Assembly: GCA_015488215.1 (NCBI GenBank)
Contig: WFOE01000119.1
Span: forward strand, 1-58,740
Source: Planctomycetales bacterium
GTDB lineage: Bacteria; Planctomycetota; Planctomycetia; Pirellulales; S012-138
Direction: 5' to 3'
Length of the DNA: 58,740 nt
Shown: piece by piece, positions 9,258 to 17,662 of the stretch
How the letters are laid out: each line of letters begins with the position of its first letter
Position numbering within the stretch: position 1 is the stretch's first letter
The notes under the pieces: model-generated
Seen by the model: only the letters and a program-made list of their open reading frames with translations
Told to the model about the DNA's origin: nothing
The model's database searches: none
Translations under genes and position numbers: made by a program

Positions 9258-9668
9258 TCGTCTTTGAGCACACGGGTTCGGGAGATTCGGCCCGGCGTTT
9301 CGGCAAGCCTCGGACGAAAAAGTTCTTGGGCCCTTCGTCCTGTGTTAAGGGGGGAGCAGGAGCTCGCGGTGATTGCTCACGACACGCCTCCGGCAAAACT
9401 CCCGGCTGTGTTCTGTCGCCTCATTGGCAAGCCACCGACCTCAATCCCCGGAGGACGGCACGACCGTCGGCGCCTGGGTGCTGCCGCACCAAGGGCTTGG
9501 TGGCTTGGCGGCGTGGGGGGATGGGGGGAGAGCTTCCGCTCCAGGCAGGGAATCGGCTTGCGGCGTGCGGCATGCGACTTACGCGGAGCTTCCGCTCCGC
9601 TGCGAGAACAAGCGCCGATTCTGACAAATGCCAAGTCGAGTCGTCTGCCGGCGCGTTCGAAGACGATT
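9258..9668. repeat. Dispersed non-coding element, copy A
   Basis: This gap holds a mosaic element. Its left part (about 9290-9425) matches 16001-16140 at roughly 70 percent by eye. It also has a degenerate run of four heptamers (9322-9349) and the 70-bp unit at 9551-9620. The outer edges look like weak terminal inverted repeats: TCGTCTTTGAGCAC at 9258 and, on the opposite strand near 9654-9667, TCGTCTTCGAACGC (11 of 14). The 16-mer at 9258 recurs exactly at 42741, just before copy C. No transposase is encoded. Confidence 0.6.
9551..9620 (-). repeat. 70-bp heptamer-hairpin unit, copy A
   Basis: It begins AATCGGC and ends GCCGATT. It contains four tandem heptamers of the type GGCTTGC (9554-9581), then a perfect 7-bp hairpin GCGGAGC-TTCC-GCTCCGC (9583-9600). 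In ungapped alignment to the reverse complement of 42878-42947, 58 of 70 positions agree. Confidence 0.8.
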
Positions 9669-9707
9669 GGCGGAGCAATTTGTCCGGCCGGTGGGCCGTC
9701 GGACCGG

Positions 9708-10997
9708 TTACGCCGCCTTGGCCGATACGGCAATCTGCGGCACCTGGTACACGGCAAGCGACCACTGACCGTTCGATCCGGCGGCCCGACGCAGCTTGCG
9801 CGGCGATTTGACCACCGCCTGCCCGACCGATTGCCACTGGCCGCGGCGTGCCAGTTGCCGAAGCGAAGCGGCTCCCGGTGCGTCCTGCCCCGGGGAGTCC
9901 GGGGCCAGCAGAATCAGGTGCCCGTGCGGGGCAAGGTGTTCCAGTGCTTGGGCTACCAGGGCGGACCAGTCGGTCTTAGTGATTCCATCGGGAGTGACCA
10001 GCAGGGCGTCGAACTGGCCGGCGGGGTCCTGGGCCGTCTCGGCGGGCAATCCGGCGGCAATCTCCACGTGCCGGTAGTTGCCCCAGCGGACGCGGAGCCG
10101 GTGCCGCAGCACGTCGTCCGGTTCCACCAGGAGCACGCGTTCGCACTCCAGCAGATGGGGAACCCAGGCGCCGGTGCCGGCCCCCAGTTGCAGGACACTG
10201 CGGCCCAGGTAAGGCAGGAACCCCTGGGCCACCTGGTGGCGGAACCGTTTCTGTTGTTCCAGATGCACGTGGAACCACACGCCCGCGTGGTTCGTGTATC
10301 GGCGGTCCAGCCAAGCATAGCGGACCATGGCGCCCAGGGCCTTCAGCCCATCGATGGGGCCAATCTTCTTCCCCTCTTCCCAGGTGCGGCGGTGATAGGA
10401 GATGGGCACTTCCCAGATGCGGGCGCCCCATTGGGCCAGGCGGCAGGTCAGCTCCGGCTCCAGCGTGAAGGTGCAACTGCTGAGCCGCAGTTGCCGCAGC
10501 ACGTCGGCCCGAATCATCTTGTAGCAGGTTTCCATGTCTGTGAGCGACAAGTCGGTCAGCATGTTGGAAACCCAGGTCAGGAACCGGTTCACCAGCGTGT
10601 GCCAGTAGGGGTGCACCTGGCGGGTGGCGCCGGCGTAGCGGGAGCCGAACACCGCGTCGGCTTTTCCTTCCAGGATGGGCTGAAGCAGCCGGGGGAGTTC
10701 GGCCGGGTCGTATTCCAGGTCGGCGTCCTGCACTACGGCCACCTGGCCGCTCATGTGGGCGATGGCGGTGCGGATGGCCGCTCCCTTGCCCTGGTTGTGG
10801 CGGTGCTGGACGGCCACCACGCGGGGGTCTTCGGCCTGCCAGCGGCGCAGCAGCTCCCAGGAACCGTCGGTGGAGCCGTCGTCCACGGCCACCACTTCGC
10901 GGCGGACCGGCAGCGGCACTTCCAGCACGCGGCGCAGCACGGTGTCCAGCGTGCCGGCTTCGTTATAGACCGGAATAAGGATTGAAAGCGTCTCCAT
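9708..10997 (-). CDS. Family 2 glycosyltransferase fused to a methyltransferase-like domain
   Basis: Residues 1 to about 230 are a GT2 of the dolichyl/polyprenyl-phosphate sugar transferase kind: ILIPVYNE, VAVDDGSTDGS, QDADLEYDP and the METCYKM block. This family usually moves a sugar from a nucleotide to a lipid phosphate on the cytoplasmic face of the membrane. Residues about 265-429 look like a Rossmann methyltransferase (VLQLGAGTGAWVPHLL, then VLLVEPDD). The start at 10997 (METLSILIP) is preferred over longer forms because the family begins there. There is no transmembrane segment. It is the last gene of the hemH-maf cluster, 195 bp after maf. The fusion points to lipid-linked sugar or polysaccharide work, but the substrate is unknown. 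Confidence 0.88.
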   Translation of the reverse strand: METLSILIPVYNEAGTLDTVLRRVLEVPLPVRREVVAVDDGSTDGSWELLRRWQAEDPRVVAVQHRHNQGKGAAIRTAIAHMSGQVAVVQDADLEYDPAELPRLLQPILEGKADAVFGSRYAGATRQVHPYWHTLVNRFLTWVSNMLTDLSLTDMETCYKMIRADVLRQLRLSSCTFTLEPELTCRLAQWGARIWEVPISYHRRTWEEGKKIGPIDGLKALGAMVRYAWLDRRYTNHAGVWFHVHLEQQKRFRHQVAQGFLPYLGRSVLQLGAGTGAWVPHLLECERVLLVEPDDVLRHRLRVRWGNYRHVEIAAGLPAETAQDPAGQFDALLVTPDGITKTDWSALVAQALEHLAPHGHLILLAPDSPGQDAPGAASLRQLARRGQWQSVGQAVVKSPRKLRRAAGSNGQWSLAVYQVPQIAVSAKAA

Positions 10998-11192
10998 CGT
11001 CACCGCCGAGGTTCTCCTTGGTGGGAACGCGGCTTTCCGGCCCCGGGGCGCCGGAAAGGCTTCTTCTTGCAGGCTAACAAGCCGCCCGAACGCTTGCCAC
11101 CGGGGGAGCTTTCGGCCGGCCGGACCGGCGGGAAACAAGCGGCGGGATTCTAGCGTCCCCTTTCCCGGGGCTAAAGAGCAGCTTGGCCGGTG

Positions 11193-11828
11193 CTATCGTT
11201 CGGCAGGCTCCGCGCCGTCTTCCACGCCGGCCCGCCAGCGACGCAGCAACGCCAGCACCGCTTCCAACGGCAGGCCCACCACGTTCGACTCGCTCCCCTG
11301 GACGATGTGCAACCAGCCGGGTCGGTCTTGCAGCCCGAAGGCACCTGCCTTCCCCTCCCACAGCCCGGTATCCAAGTAGGCTTCGATCTGCTCCGGGTCC
11401 AGCCGGTCCATCACCAGCGTGGTCTTTTCCAACAGATGTTCTTCGCAGCCTTCGGGTTCCAGGGCCAGGCAAACGCCGGAATAGACGAAGTGTTCCCGGC
11501 CCGATAGCAGTTGCAGCATTCGGCGCGCGTCGTCCCGATCTCGCGGCTTGCCCAAAAGCTGCCCGCAGCAGACGGCCACCGTGTCGCAGCCCAGCACGGC
11601 CAGAGGCTCTTGAGGCTGCATGCGGCGCAAGCGTTGCAGCACGTCGCGGGCCTTGGCCCGGGCCAGCCGCAATACCAGCTCCGGGGGCGATTGACCGGAA
11701 CAGAGGCCGCATTCGGCCTCGGGCCGCGGCGGCATCAGCTCGAAGCGAACCCCGGCTTGTTGGAGCAGCTCCCGTCGCCGGGGCGAGCTGCTGGCCAGAA
11801 TCAACTTACGGGAAGAGACGGCGTTCAT
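11193..11828 (-). CDS. maf: Maf-family nucleotide pyrophosphatase
   Basis: Maf proteins hydrolyse non-canonical or modified nucleoside triphosphates to monophosphates, and some affect septum formation. The 211-residue product has the N-terminal LILASSSPRRRELLQQAG signature, the KARDV motif, the catalytic LGCDTVA block, GKPRD, the SGVCLAL strand and the LPLEAVLALL C-terminus. The start at 11828 is set by the family N-terminus. It lies 68 bp after hemH on the same strand and is probably co-transcribed with it. Whether it is the dTTP/UTP or the m7GTP type was not decided. Confidence 0.93.
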   Translation of the reverse strand: MNAVSSRKLILASSSPRRRELLQQAGVRFELMPPRPEAECGLCSGQSPPELVLRLARAKARDVLQRLRRMQPQEPLAVLGCDTVAVCCGQLLGKPRDRDDARRMLQLLSGREHFVYSGVCLALEPEGCEEHLLEKTTLVMDRLDPEQIEAYLDTGLWEGKAGAFGLQDRPGWLHIVQGSESNVVGLPLEAVLALLRRWRAGVEDGAEPAER

Positions 11829-11896
11829 GGTCTGCTGCAAAACACGCGGAGGGAACTTTGGTGCCCCCTGGGACGAACCTACCGGGCAAGCCTTCT

Positions 11897-13000
11897 TCAG
11901 TCTGCGGGTGTTTGCTCCCCTGAAGCTCCGGCCGGGGGCTCCTGCTGCGGGCCGGGGCGTTGCGGGCCGGGGCGTTGCGACCCAGGACGTTGCGGCCGGG
12001 GACAGCAATCCGGCGGGCACTCCGGCGGCCAGGGCTCGCTTCCGGCCACGGCCAGGGCCGGGGTGCCGCGGACTCGCTCCTCGATCAAATCCACAATCAT
12101 CTCGACAAACACCGGATGCACCCCCGGCGTGGCGGCACGGGCGAGGGCCAGTCCCAACTGCTGGCAAAGCTCGGCCGCTTCCACATCCAGGTCGTAGATT
12201 ACTTCCATGTGGTCCGAAACGAAGCCCACGGGCACCAGCACCACCTGTTGCACGCCCGATTCGGGCAAGCGCCGCAGGTGGTCCAGCACGTCCGGTTCCA
12301 GCCAGGGAACCTGGGGCGGACCGCTGCGGCTCTGATAGACCAGGTCCCAGTGCTCGACCGGCACGGCCTGGGCCACCCAGGTGCAGACCTGGTGCAACTG
12401 CTCGGCGTAAGGGCACTGGCGAGCCATGGACAGCGGCAAGCTGTGGGCGGTGAACACGACCCGGGTGGCCGCTTCTTCCGGCGGCCGGGGGAGTCGGGCC
12501 AAGGCTTCGCGGGTCCGTAGGGCCATCACCTCGACAAACCGCGGATGGTTGTAAAAGGGGCGGATTTTATCAATCCGCGGGGCCTGCTCACCCACGGCCT
12601 GGCGAGCCTGTTCCAGGTCTTCCAGATACTGCCGGCAACTGGAATACGAGCTGTAGGCCGAAGTGACAAACGCCAGCGCCCGGCGCACCCCGTCGGCGGT
12701 CATTTGGGCCACCGTGTCGGGCAGCAGCGGGTGCCAGTTCCGGTTGCCCCAGTAAAGCGGCAGTTCCAGCCCCCGGGCGCTCATCCGCTCCCGCATCGCC
12801 GCCAGCAGTCGGCGGCATTGCTGGTTGATCGGGCTGACCCCGCCGAAGCGATAGTAATGCTCGGCCACTTCCCGCAGGCGTTCCTCGGGGACGTTCCGCC
12901 CCCGGGTGACGTTTTGCAAAAAGGGCATTACCTGCTCGGGTCCTTCGGGGCCGCCGAAGGAAACCAGCAGCACGGCGTCGTAAGGGGGGCGATGGTTCAT
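11897..13000 (-). CDS. hemH: Ferrochelatase, actinobacterial-like, probable [2Fe-2S] type
   Basis: Inserts iron into a porphyrin at the end of heme synthesis. The signatures VSFGGPEGPEQVMPFL, TSAYSSYSSCRQY, FTAHSLP, YQSRSGPPQVPWLEPD and VPVGFVSDHMEV-DLD resemble the actinobacterial, coproporphyrin-type enzymes more than the enterobacterial ones, so the substrate may be coproporphyrin III. Cys122 (in SSCRQ) and a C-terminal cysteine group (Cys328, Cys332, Cys333) sit where known enzymes bind a [2Fe-2S] cluster; cluster binding is inference. A proline-glutamine tail of about 30 residues built on QRPGP follows, coded by a short tandem repeat at 11950-12005. The start at 13000 is set by MNHRPPYDAVLLVSFGG. 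It is first in the cluster with maf. Confidence 0.93.
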   Translation of the reverse strand: MNHRPPYDAVLLVSFGGPEGPEQVMPFLQNVTRGRNVPEERLREVAEHYYRFGGVSPINQQCRRLLAAMRERMSARGLELPLYWGNRNWHPLLPDTVAQMTADGVRRALAFVTSAYSSYSSCRQYLEDLEQARQAVGEQAPRIDKIRPFYNHPRFVEVMALRTREALARLPRPPEEAATRVVFTAHSLPLSMARQCPYAEQLHQVCTWVAQAVPVEHWDLVYQSRSGPPQVPWLEPDVLDHLRRLPESGVQQVVLVPVGFVSDHMEVIYDLDVEAAELCQQLGLALARAATPGVHPVFVEMIVDLIEERVRGTPALAVAGSEPWPPECPPDCCPRPQRPGSQRPGPQRPGPQQEPPAGASGEQTPAD

Positions 13001-13144
13001 TTCCGCAGCGGCTCTCCAAACCTGACTCTTCCCGGAAGCAAAACACTTGGCCCGCTTCGAGCTTATCCGATACACTCCAGCAGGACCACGCCCGGCACTC
13101 GGGCCTTGGCACTTGCGGGTCAGGCGAAGCGACAGGACTGCCCC

Positions 13145-13897
13145 ATGCGCGTCGTTTTCCTGGGCACCACCGGCTACCATCCCAACGACCGGCGGCACAC
13201 GCTGGCCGTGCTCTTACCCGAAGTGGGCGTACTGCTCGACGCCGGCACGGGGCTGTTCCGGCTCCCCCGCTATTTGCAAACTTCGCAACTGGATATTCTG
13301 CTCAGCCACGCCCACCTGGACCACGTGGTGGGACTGACCTATCTGCTGGGGATGGTGCATCGCCGGCCGCTGGAAGCCATTCGCGTCCACGCCCAGGAGG
13401 CCAAACTGCAAGCAATCGAAGAACACTTGTTCTCCGAGTTGTTGTTCCCGGTGCGGCCCCCGCTGACGATGTGCCCGCTGCCCCCGGCCGAACTGCCGCT
13501 GCCGCAGGGGGGCACGGCCCGGTGGTTTCCGCTGGAACACCCGGGCGGAGCGGTCGGCTACCGGCTCCGCTGGCCGCAGGGGGAACTGGCCTACGTGACC
13601 GATACGACCGCCACCCCGGAGGCTCCCTACCTGGAAGCGATTCGCGGCGTGGAGCTGCTGATTCACGAATGTTACTTTCCCGACCACGAGGCCGAGCTGG
13701 CCCGGCGAACCGGCCACAGCCACACTTCGGCCGTGGCCCGACTGGCCGCCGAAGCCGAAGTGGGGCAGTTGGTGCTGGTGCATATGGACCCCGGCAGCGA
13801 AGCCGAAGACCCCATCGACCTGAACCGCGCCCGCCGCATCTTCCCGGCTACGACGCTGGCCCACGACGAACTGGAGCTTTCCCTGGGTAGCGGCTGA
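13145..13897 (+). CDS. Metallo-beta-lactamase-fold hydrolase (RNase Z-like)
   Basis: The 250-residue product opens MRVVFLGTTGYHPNDRRHT, has the zinc motif SHAHLDHVVG, a later His-Glu pair (IHECYF), the GHSHTS motif and a C-terminal LVHMDPG strand. This is the order of the RNase Z/ElaC and phosphodiesterase branch of the fold. It lacks the long exosite arm of true RNase Z, so the substrate could be a phosphodiester, a small ester or tRNA ends. It is cytoplasmic and transcribed divergently from hemH, with 144 bp between the starts. Confidence 0.87.
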   Translation: MRVVFLGTTGYHPNDRRHTLAVLLPEVGVLLDAGTGLFRLPRYLQTSQLDILLSHAHLDHVVGLTYLLGMVHRRPLEAIRVHAQEAKLQAIEEHLFSELLFPVRPPLTMCPLPPAELPLPQGGTARWFPLEHPGGAVGYRLRWPQGELAYVTDTTATPEAPYLEAIRGVELLIHECYFPDHEAELARRTGHSHTSAVARLAAEAEVGQLVLVHMDPGSEAEDPIDLNRARRIFPATTLAHDELELSLGSG

Positions 13898-14217
13898 AAC
13901 GGGCCAGGGGCGGCGGTGTCTCCGCTCCCGGCGGGCAAATCGGCATGGGAAACTCCCGGGTGGGCAGGCCTTCCTGTGCCGGGGCGTTTGGCCCTTTGCG
14001 GCGTTTTCTCGGCCGCGGCTGTACGAAGCGTATTTTGCGTGCCGCAGGCAACATTCCTACGACTGGAATCCACCGGGACGGAATCGCGGCCGACGCGACG
14101 GTTCGCGTCAACTGCTCTCCTGCCGCCGGACGATGACACGGCCCAGGGAGGGAGCCGAACCGGAGGAGGGACACCTGGCACACACCCCGGTTCCGCTTCG
14201 ATTAGGATCCCCCTGCC
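13898..14217 (+). other. Intergenic region without a gene
   Basis: Nothing convincing is present in these 320 bp. There is GC-rich sequence with small imperfect palindromes and no clear terminator or promoter. A GGAGGAGGGAC purine run lies some 45 bp before the next gene, too far to be its ribosome binding site. Confidence 0.3.
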
Positions 14218-14979
14218 ATGAAAAGCCCCCTGGCCCTGGTGGCCCGCAAGGTGCGCAACTTCGCCGGCAATCTGCGCCGGCTGGGGCTGCGGGAAACGTT
14301 GCGGCTCTATCGCTATCGGCTTGGCGAATACTACCGCGACTGGCGCCTGGGCATCCGCACCACCGGCTTGCTCTATCCCGACGCCACGGAAGCCGATCCC
14401 GACTATCAGCCTTACGAAGCCGCCCATTACCGCTGCCTGCACCAGGCGATGCGGTACTTCGATCCGCACCCGGAGCGGGACGTGCTGCTGGATTACGGCT
14501 GCGGCCTGGGCCGGGCGGTGGTGGTCGGGGCGCTTTACCCGTTTCGGAAAGTCATCGGCGTGGAGCTTTCCGCGGAGCTGAGCCAGGCGGCCCGGCAGAA
14601 CGTACGTCGGGCGGCTCCGCGGCTGCGTTGCTCGGCGGTGGAAATCGTCACGGCCGACGCCGCGGAGTACCAGGTGCCGCCGGAGGTAAACTGCGTGTTT
14701 CTGTTCAACCCGTTCACCGGCCCAGTACTCCGGGCAGTGCTGGTTCGGCTGCACCACTCCTGGCAACAGCATCCGAGAAAGCTGCGGCTGGTTTATCTGT
14801 ACCCCAGCCACGAACCGAACCTGCTGGAAGAGTGCCACTGGCTGGAAGCGGAGCGGGAACTGGGCACGTTCGACTGGGAGGGGGTGCGGATGATTGCCTA
14901 CGCCAGCCGCGAACCGGCTCGGCTTGACACCGCCGCCGCCGAGCCGCAAAACAACCGCTGGAGCGTTTCCCCGCCCTAG
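14218..14979 (+). CDS. SAM-dependent methyltransferase, class I
   Basis: The 253-residue protein has the Rossmann SAM-binding strand [17 protein letters not shown] near residue 90, the acidic VIGVELS at the end of the second strand, VTADAAEY as motif III and FLFNPFTG as motif IV. Residues 1-85 are basic and amphipathic and could touch a membrane or another protein. The substrate is unknown. It ends 12 bp before the UDP-glucuronate decarboxylase gene, so the two are probably one operon and may act in sugar or polysaccharide modification. Confidence 0.85.
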   Translation: MKSPLALVARKVRNFAGNLRRLGLRETLRLYRYRLGEYYRDWRLGIRTTGLLYPDATEADPDYQPYEAAHYRCLHQAMRYFDPHPERDVLLDYGCGLGRAVVVGALYPFRKVIGVELSAELSQAARQNVRRAAPRLRCSAVEIVTADAAEYQVPPEVNCVFLFNPFTGPVLRAVLVRLHHSWQQHPRKLRLVYLYPSHEPNLLEECHWLEAERELGTFDWEGVRMIAYASREPARLDTAAAEPQNNRWSVSPP

Positions 14980-14991
14980 AGGCCCCGAACG

Positions 14992-15960
14992 ATGATCCAG
15001 CGGATTCTGGTAACCGGCGGAGCCGGTTTTTTGGGCTCGCACTTGTGCCAGCGCCTGGTCGAACAAGGGCACGACGTGCTGTGCCTGGACAATTTCTTCA
15101 CCAGCCAGAAGAGCAACGTGGCCCATCTGCTCGACCGGCCCAACTTCGAGCTAATCCGCCACGACATCACCCGGCCCATCTGGCTGGAAGTGGACCAGAT
15201 TTACAACCTGGCCTGTCCGGCCGCGCCGGGCCATTACCAGCACAACCCCATCAAGACAATCAAGACCTCCTTCCTGGGCACGATGCACGTGCTGGGGATG
15301 GCCAAGCGGTGCGGGGCGCGGGTGCTGCAAGCTTCCACCAGCGAAGTTTACGGCGACCCGGAAGTCCACCCCCAGGTGGAAAGCTACCGCGGAGCGGTCA
15401 ATCCGATTGGGCCCCGGGCCTGTTACGACGAAGGAAAACGGGCGGCCGAAACCCTCTGCTTCGATTACCGCCGCCGCCACCAGATTCCGGTGGTGGTGGT
15501 GCGCATCTTCAACACTTACGGCCCGCGAATGCACCCCTACGACGGCCGCGTGGTGTCCAACTTCATCCGCCAAGCGCTAGCCGGGGAGCCGCTTACCATC
15601 TACGGGGACGGCTCGCAGACGCGCTCCTTCTGCTACGTGGACGACCTGGTCGAAGGGCTGCTGCGGGCGATGCAGGTGGCCGAGGAGTTCCCCGGTCCGG
15701 TCAACCTGGGCAACCCGGAAGAGTTCACCATCGCTCAGTTGGCCCAGTTGGTCATCGAGCTGACCGGTTCTTCTTCGCCGGTGGAGCGCCGCCCTGCGCC
15801 TGAGGACGACCCGGTGCGCCGCCGCCCGGATATCTCGCTTGCCCGGAAAGTGCTCTCTTGGGAACCGACCACTCCGCTGAAAGAAGGTTTGCGGCGGACT
15901 ATCCAGTGGTTCCGCTCAATCCGCCTGGAGGACTACCGCCCGCCCACGCCGAATTTTTAG
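14992..15960 (+). CDS. UDP-glucuronate decarboxylase (UDP-xylose synthase)
   Basis: An extended short-chain dehydrogenase that oxidises UDP-glucuronate, decarboxylates it and reduces the product to UDP-xylose for polysaccharides. The NAD-binding [11 protein letters not shown], the [17 protein letters not shown] block typical of this branch, [10 protein letters not shown] and the catalytic Tyr145/Lys149 (YDEGK) are present. The [10 protein letters not shown] and [15 protein letters not shown] blocks complete the 322-residue protein, the usual length of the single-domain soluble form. It is cytoplasmic. The methyltransferase gene is 12 bp upstream. Confidence 0.93.
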   Translation: MIQRILVTGGAGFLGSHLCQRLVEQGHDVLCLDNFFTSQKSNVAHLLDRPNFELIRHDITRPIWLEVDQIYNLACPAAPGHYQHNPIKTIKTSFLGTMHVLGMAKRCGARVLQASTSEVYGDPEVHPQVESYRGAVNPIGPRACYDEGKRAAETLCFDYRRRHQIPVVVVRIFNTYGPRMHPYDGRVVSNFIRQALAGEPLTIYGDGSQTRSFCYVDDLVEGLLRAMQVAEEFPGPVNLGNPEEFTIAQLAQLVIELTGSSSPVERRPAPEDDPVRRRPDISLARKVLSWEPTTPLKEGLRRTIQWFRSIRLEDYRPPTPNF

Positions 15961-16000
15961 GTGTCCAGCCGGGCCTTCGGCTGCATCAGCACACGCCCCG

Positions 16001-16217
16001 GCTCGGCGATTCGACGAGCTTCGGACAAAAGGTCCTGGGTCTTGCGTCTTGTGTCTTGGGCCGCCAGGAACTCGCGGCGATGGCTCACTATGCGTCGCGG
16101 CAAGATTGCCGGGGGTGTTGCGTGGTTCGTTGTGTATTTTGGGCGAGAATTGGCGCTGGTTCTCGCGCCGGAGCGGAAGCTCCTGCTCAAGACCCAAGGC
16201 GCAAGACGCAAGACCTT
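16001..16217. repeat. Dispersed non-coding element, copy B
   Basis: The left part (16001-16140) aligns with 9280-9425 of copy A. It contains four exact tandem heptamers of the type GGTCTTG (16031-16058). At 16148-16217 is a 70-bp unit in the same orientation as copy C, with hairpin GGAGC-GGAA-GCTCC and four heptamers of the type CAAGACC. The two heptamer runs are thus inverted about 130 bp apart. An open reading frame crosses this element in frame with the protease downstream, but it looks accidental. Confidence 0.7.
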
Positions 16218-16260
16218 CCCAAGTGGCAGTTTTCCTCCGGGAGCGCCGTCGGATTTGCTC

Positions 16261-16284
16261 ACAGGCGAATTGTCGCCTGTTTTG
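16261..16284 (+). terminator. Possible terminator after repeat copy B
   Basis: A perfect 8-bp stem ACAGGCGA-ATTG-TCGCCTGT ends in TTTT. It would stop transcripts coming from the decarboxylase operon and the repeat, about 120 bp before the protease start. The T-run is short. Confidence 0.4.
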
Positions 16285-16407
16285 GCGAACTGTCCGCGGT
16301 CCCCGGCAGCCGCCTTGGCCCCCGCCCGGCGACAGGATAGGCTTGAAGAAAGGCGCGTTTCCGCCCGCCCGAACGTCGGTTTAGCTGCTTGCGTGGAGAG
16401 TGCGCGA

Positions 16408-17415
16408 TTGACCAGGCCGGACCCTGCTGACCCCTTGCCTTCGGAACGGTTGTCTTCCCCGCCGGACGTGCTGGAGCTTTCCTCGGCTCCGGCCGACGAA
16501 GCCGTTCAGGCGGCGGTCCCTTCCGTCCCGCCGGCTCCACCGGCCCGAAAACGCACCTGGCCCCTGGCTCTGGTGTTGTTTCTGCTTACGTGTTTTTCCA
16601 CGTTCTGGAGCGGGGCCTTTACCAACAGCCGGCTGGATCTGACCCCCTGGATCGACTGGGGCGTGGCCGATCTGGTGATGCTGGCCGTTTCGCGCTGGGA
16701 CATGGGCCTGGAGTACATGCTGGCCATCATGGGCATCCTGCTGGCCCACGAGATGGGCCACTTCGTTACCGCCCGCTGGTACCGCATTCCGGCCAGTTTG
16801 CCCTATTTCATCCCCATGCCGCTGAGTCCCTTTGGCACGATGGGGGCGGTAATCCTGATGCACGGCCGCCAGGCGGATCGGAAACAACTGTTCGACGTGG
16901 GCCTGGCCGGTCCGCTGGCCGGTCTGCTGGTCTGCCTGCCGGTGCTGTATGTGGGCATTGGCCGGGCGGTCCCCGATCCCCAGCCGGTCATCGAGTTCCA
17001 CCAGCCGTTGCTGATGCAAGGGCTGGTGGCCTGGCTCCGCCCGGAACTGAGCGGCAAAACGCTGGTGATGAGTCCTCTGCTGATGGCCGGCTGGCTAGGC
17101 CTGCTGATTACCGGACTGAACATGCTGCCGGTAAGCCAACTGGACGGTGGGCACGTCTGCTACGCCCTGCTGGGACGCCGAGCCCACCTGGTGGCCCGCG
17201 CCCTGTTCGTCGCCGCCGTGACTTTTATGTTTCTGACCGGCCGATATACCTGGCTGCTGCTGATGCTGCTGATTCTGCTCATCGGGCTGCGGCATCCGCC
17301 CACCCGGGACGATACGGTCCCCCTGGGCTGGGTCCGCGCGGCAGTGGGGTGGCTGTCGCTTTTGATCCCGGTGGTGTGCTTCAACCCGCTGGGGATTACG
17401 GTGCACGGTTTTTGA
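16408..17415 (+). CDS. Site-2 protease family (M50) membrane metallopeptidase
   Basis: This intramembrane zinc protease family cuts membrane-bound substrates such as anti-sigma factors. From a TTG start at 16408 the product is 335 residues: a cytoplasmic Pro/Ala-rich head, a first span (WPLALVLFLLTCFSTFW), the HEMGH zinc motif at residues 114-118 inside a span, a conserved PYFIPMP loop, and LNMLPVSQLDGGH supplying the third zinc ligand. Several further spans follow. No ATG precedes the conserved part. A GGAGAG 8-13 bp before the TTG decides this start; the GTG at 16393 is the alternative. Longer forms run into the repeat element. Confidence 0.85.
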   Translation: MTRPDPADPLPSERLSSPPDVLELSSAPADEAVQAAVPSVPPAPPARKRTWPLALVLFLLTCFSTFWSGAFTNSRLDLTPWIDWGVADLVMLAVSRWDMGLEYMLAIMGILLAHEMGHFVTARWYRIPASLPYFIPMPLSPFGTMGAVILMHGRQADRKQLFDVGLAGPLAGLLVCLPVLYVGIGRAVPDPQPVIEFHQPLLMQGLVAWLRPELSGKTLVMSPLLMAGWLGLLITGLNMLPVSQLDGGHVCYALLGRRAHLVARALFVAAVTFMFLTGRYTWLLLMLLILLIGLRHPPTRDDTVPLGWVRAAVGWLSLLIPVVCFNPLGITVHGF

Positions 17416-17662
17416 ACGCCGGGGCAGACTGGTAAGATGTTATAGGGCCGTTTCCTCAATCGCCGAGTTGGACATCTACGGAGGGGGCAAAAGAGCTTTT
17501 GGCCAACCCGCCAGCTTCGGTAAAGAAGGGTCGGCAACTTGCCACGCCAACGGGAGCAGCCAGCGGATACGCGACGTCGCGGCACGGAGTGGAGACGTCT
17601 GCTGGTGTGCCCCAGGACGAGTGGCTGGAGACTGGAATCGTACTGGGTTGCGCTTTTGAATT

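Noticed and set aside
11950-12005. Short tandem repeat as a CRISPR or phase-variable tract
   Set aside because: It is coding, in frame, and makes the QRPGP tail of the ferrochelatase. The units are 12-15 bp and too few for either.
15961-16407. A 484-residue form of the M50 protease beginning at 15961
   Set aside because: The extra N-terminus is translated repeat element (copy B) and is not protein-like. The TTG at 16408 with a ribosome binding site fits better.
17416-17662. Riboswitch-like sequence between the M50 and YTV genes
   Set aside because: An AAAAGAGCTTTT palindrome and GA-rich stretches are present, but no known riboswitch core, and both flanking genes end here (convergent), so a leader makes no sense.
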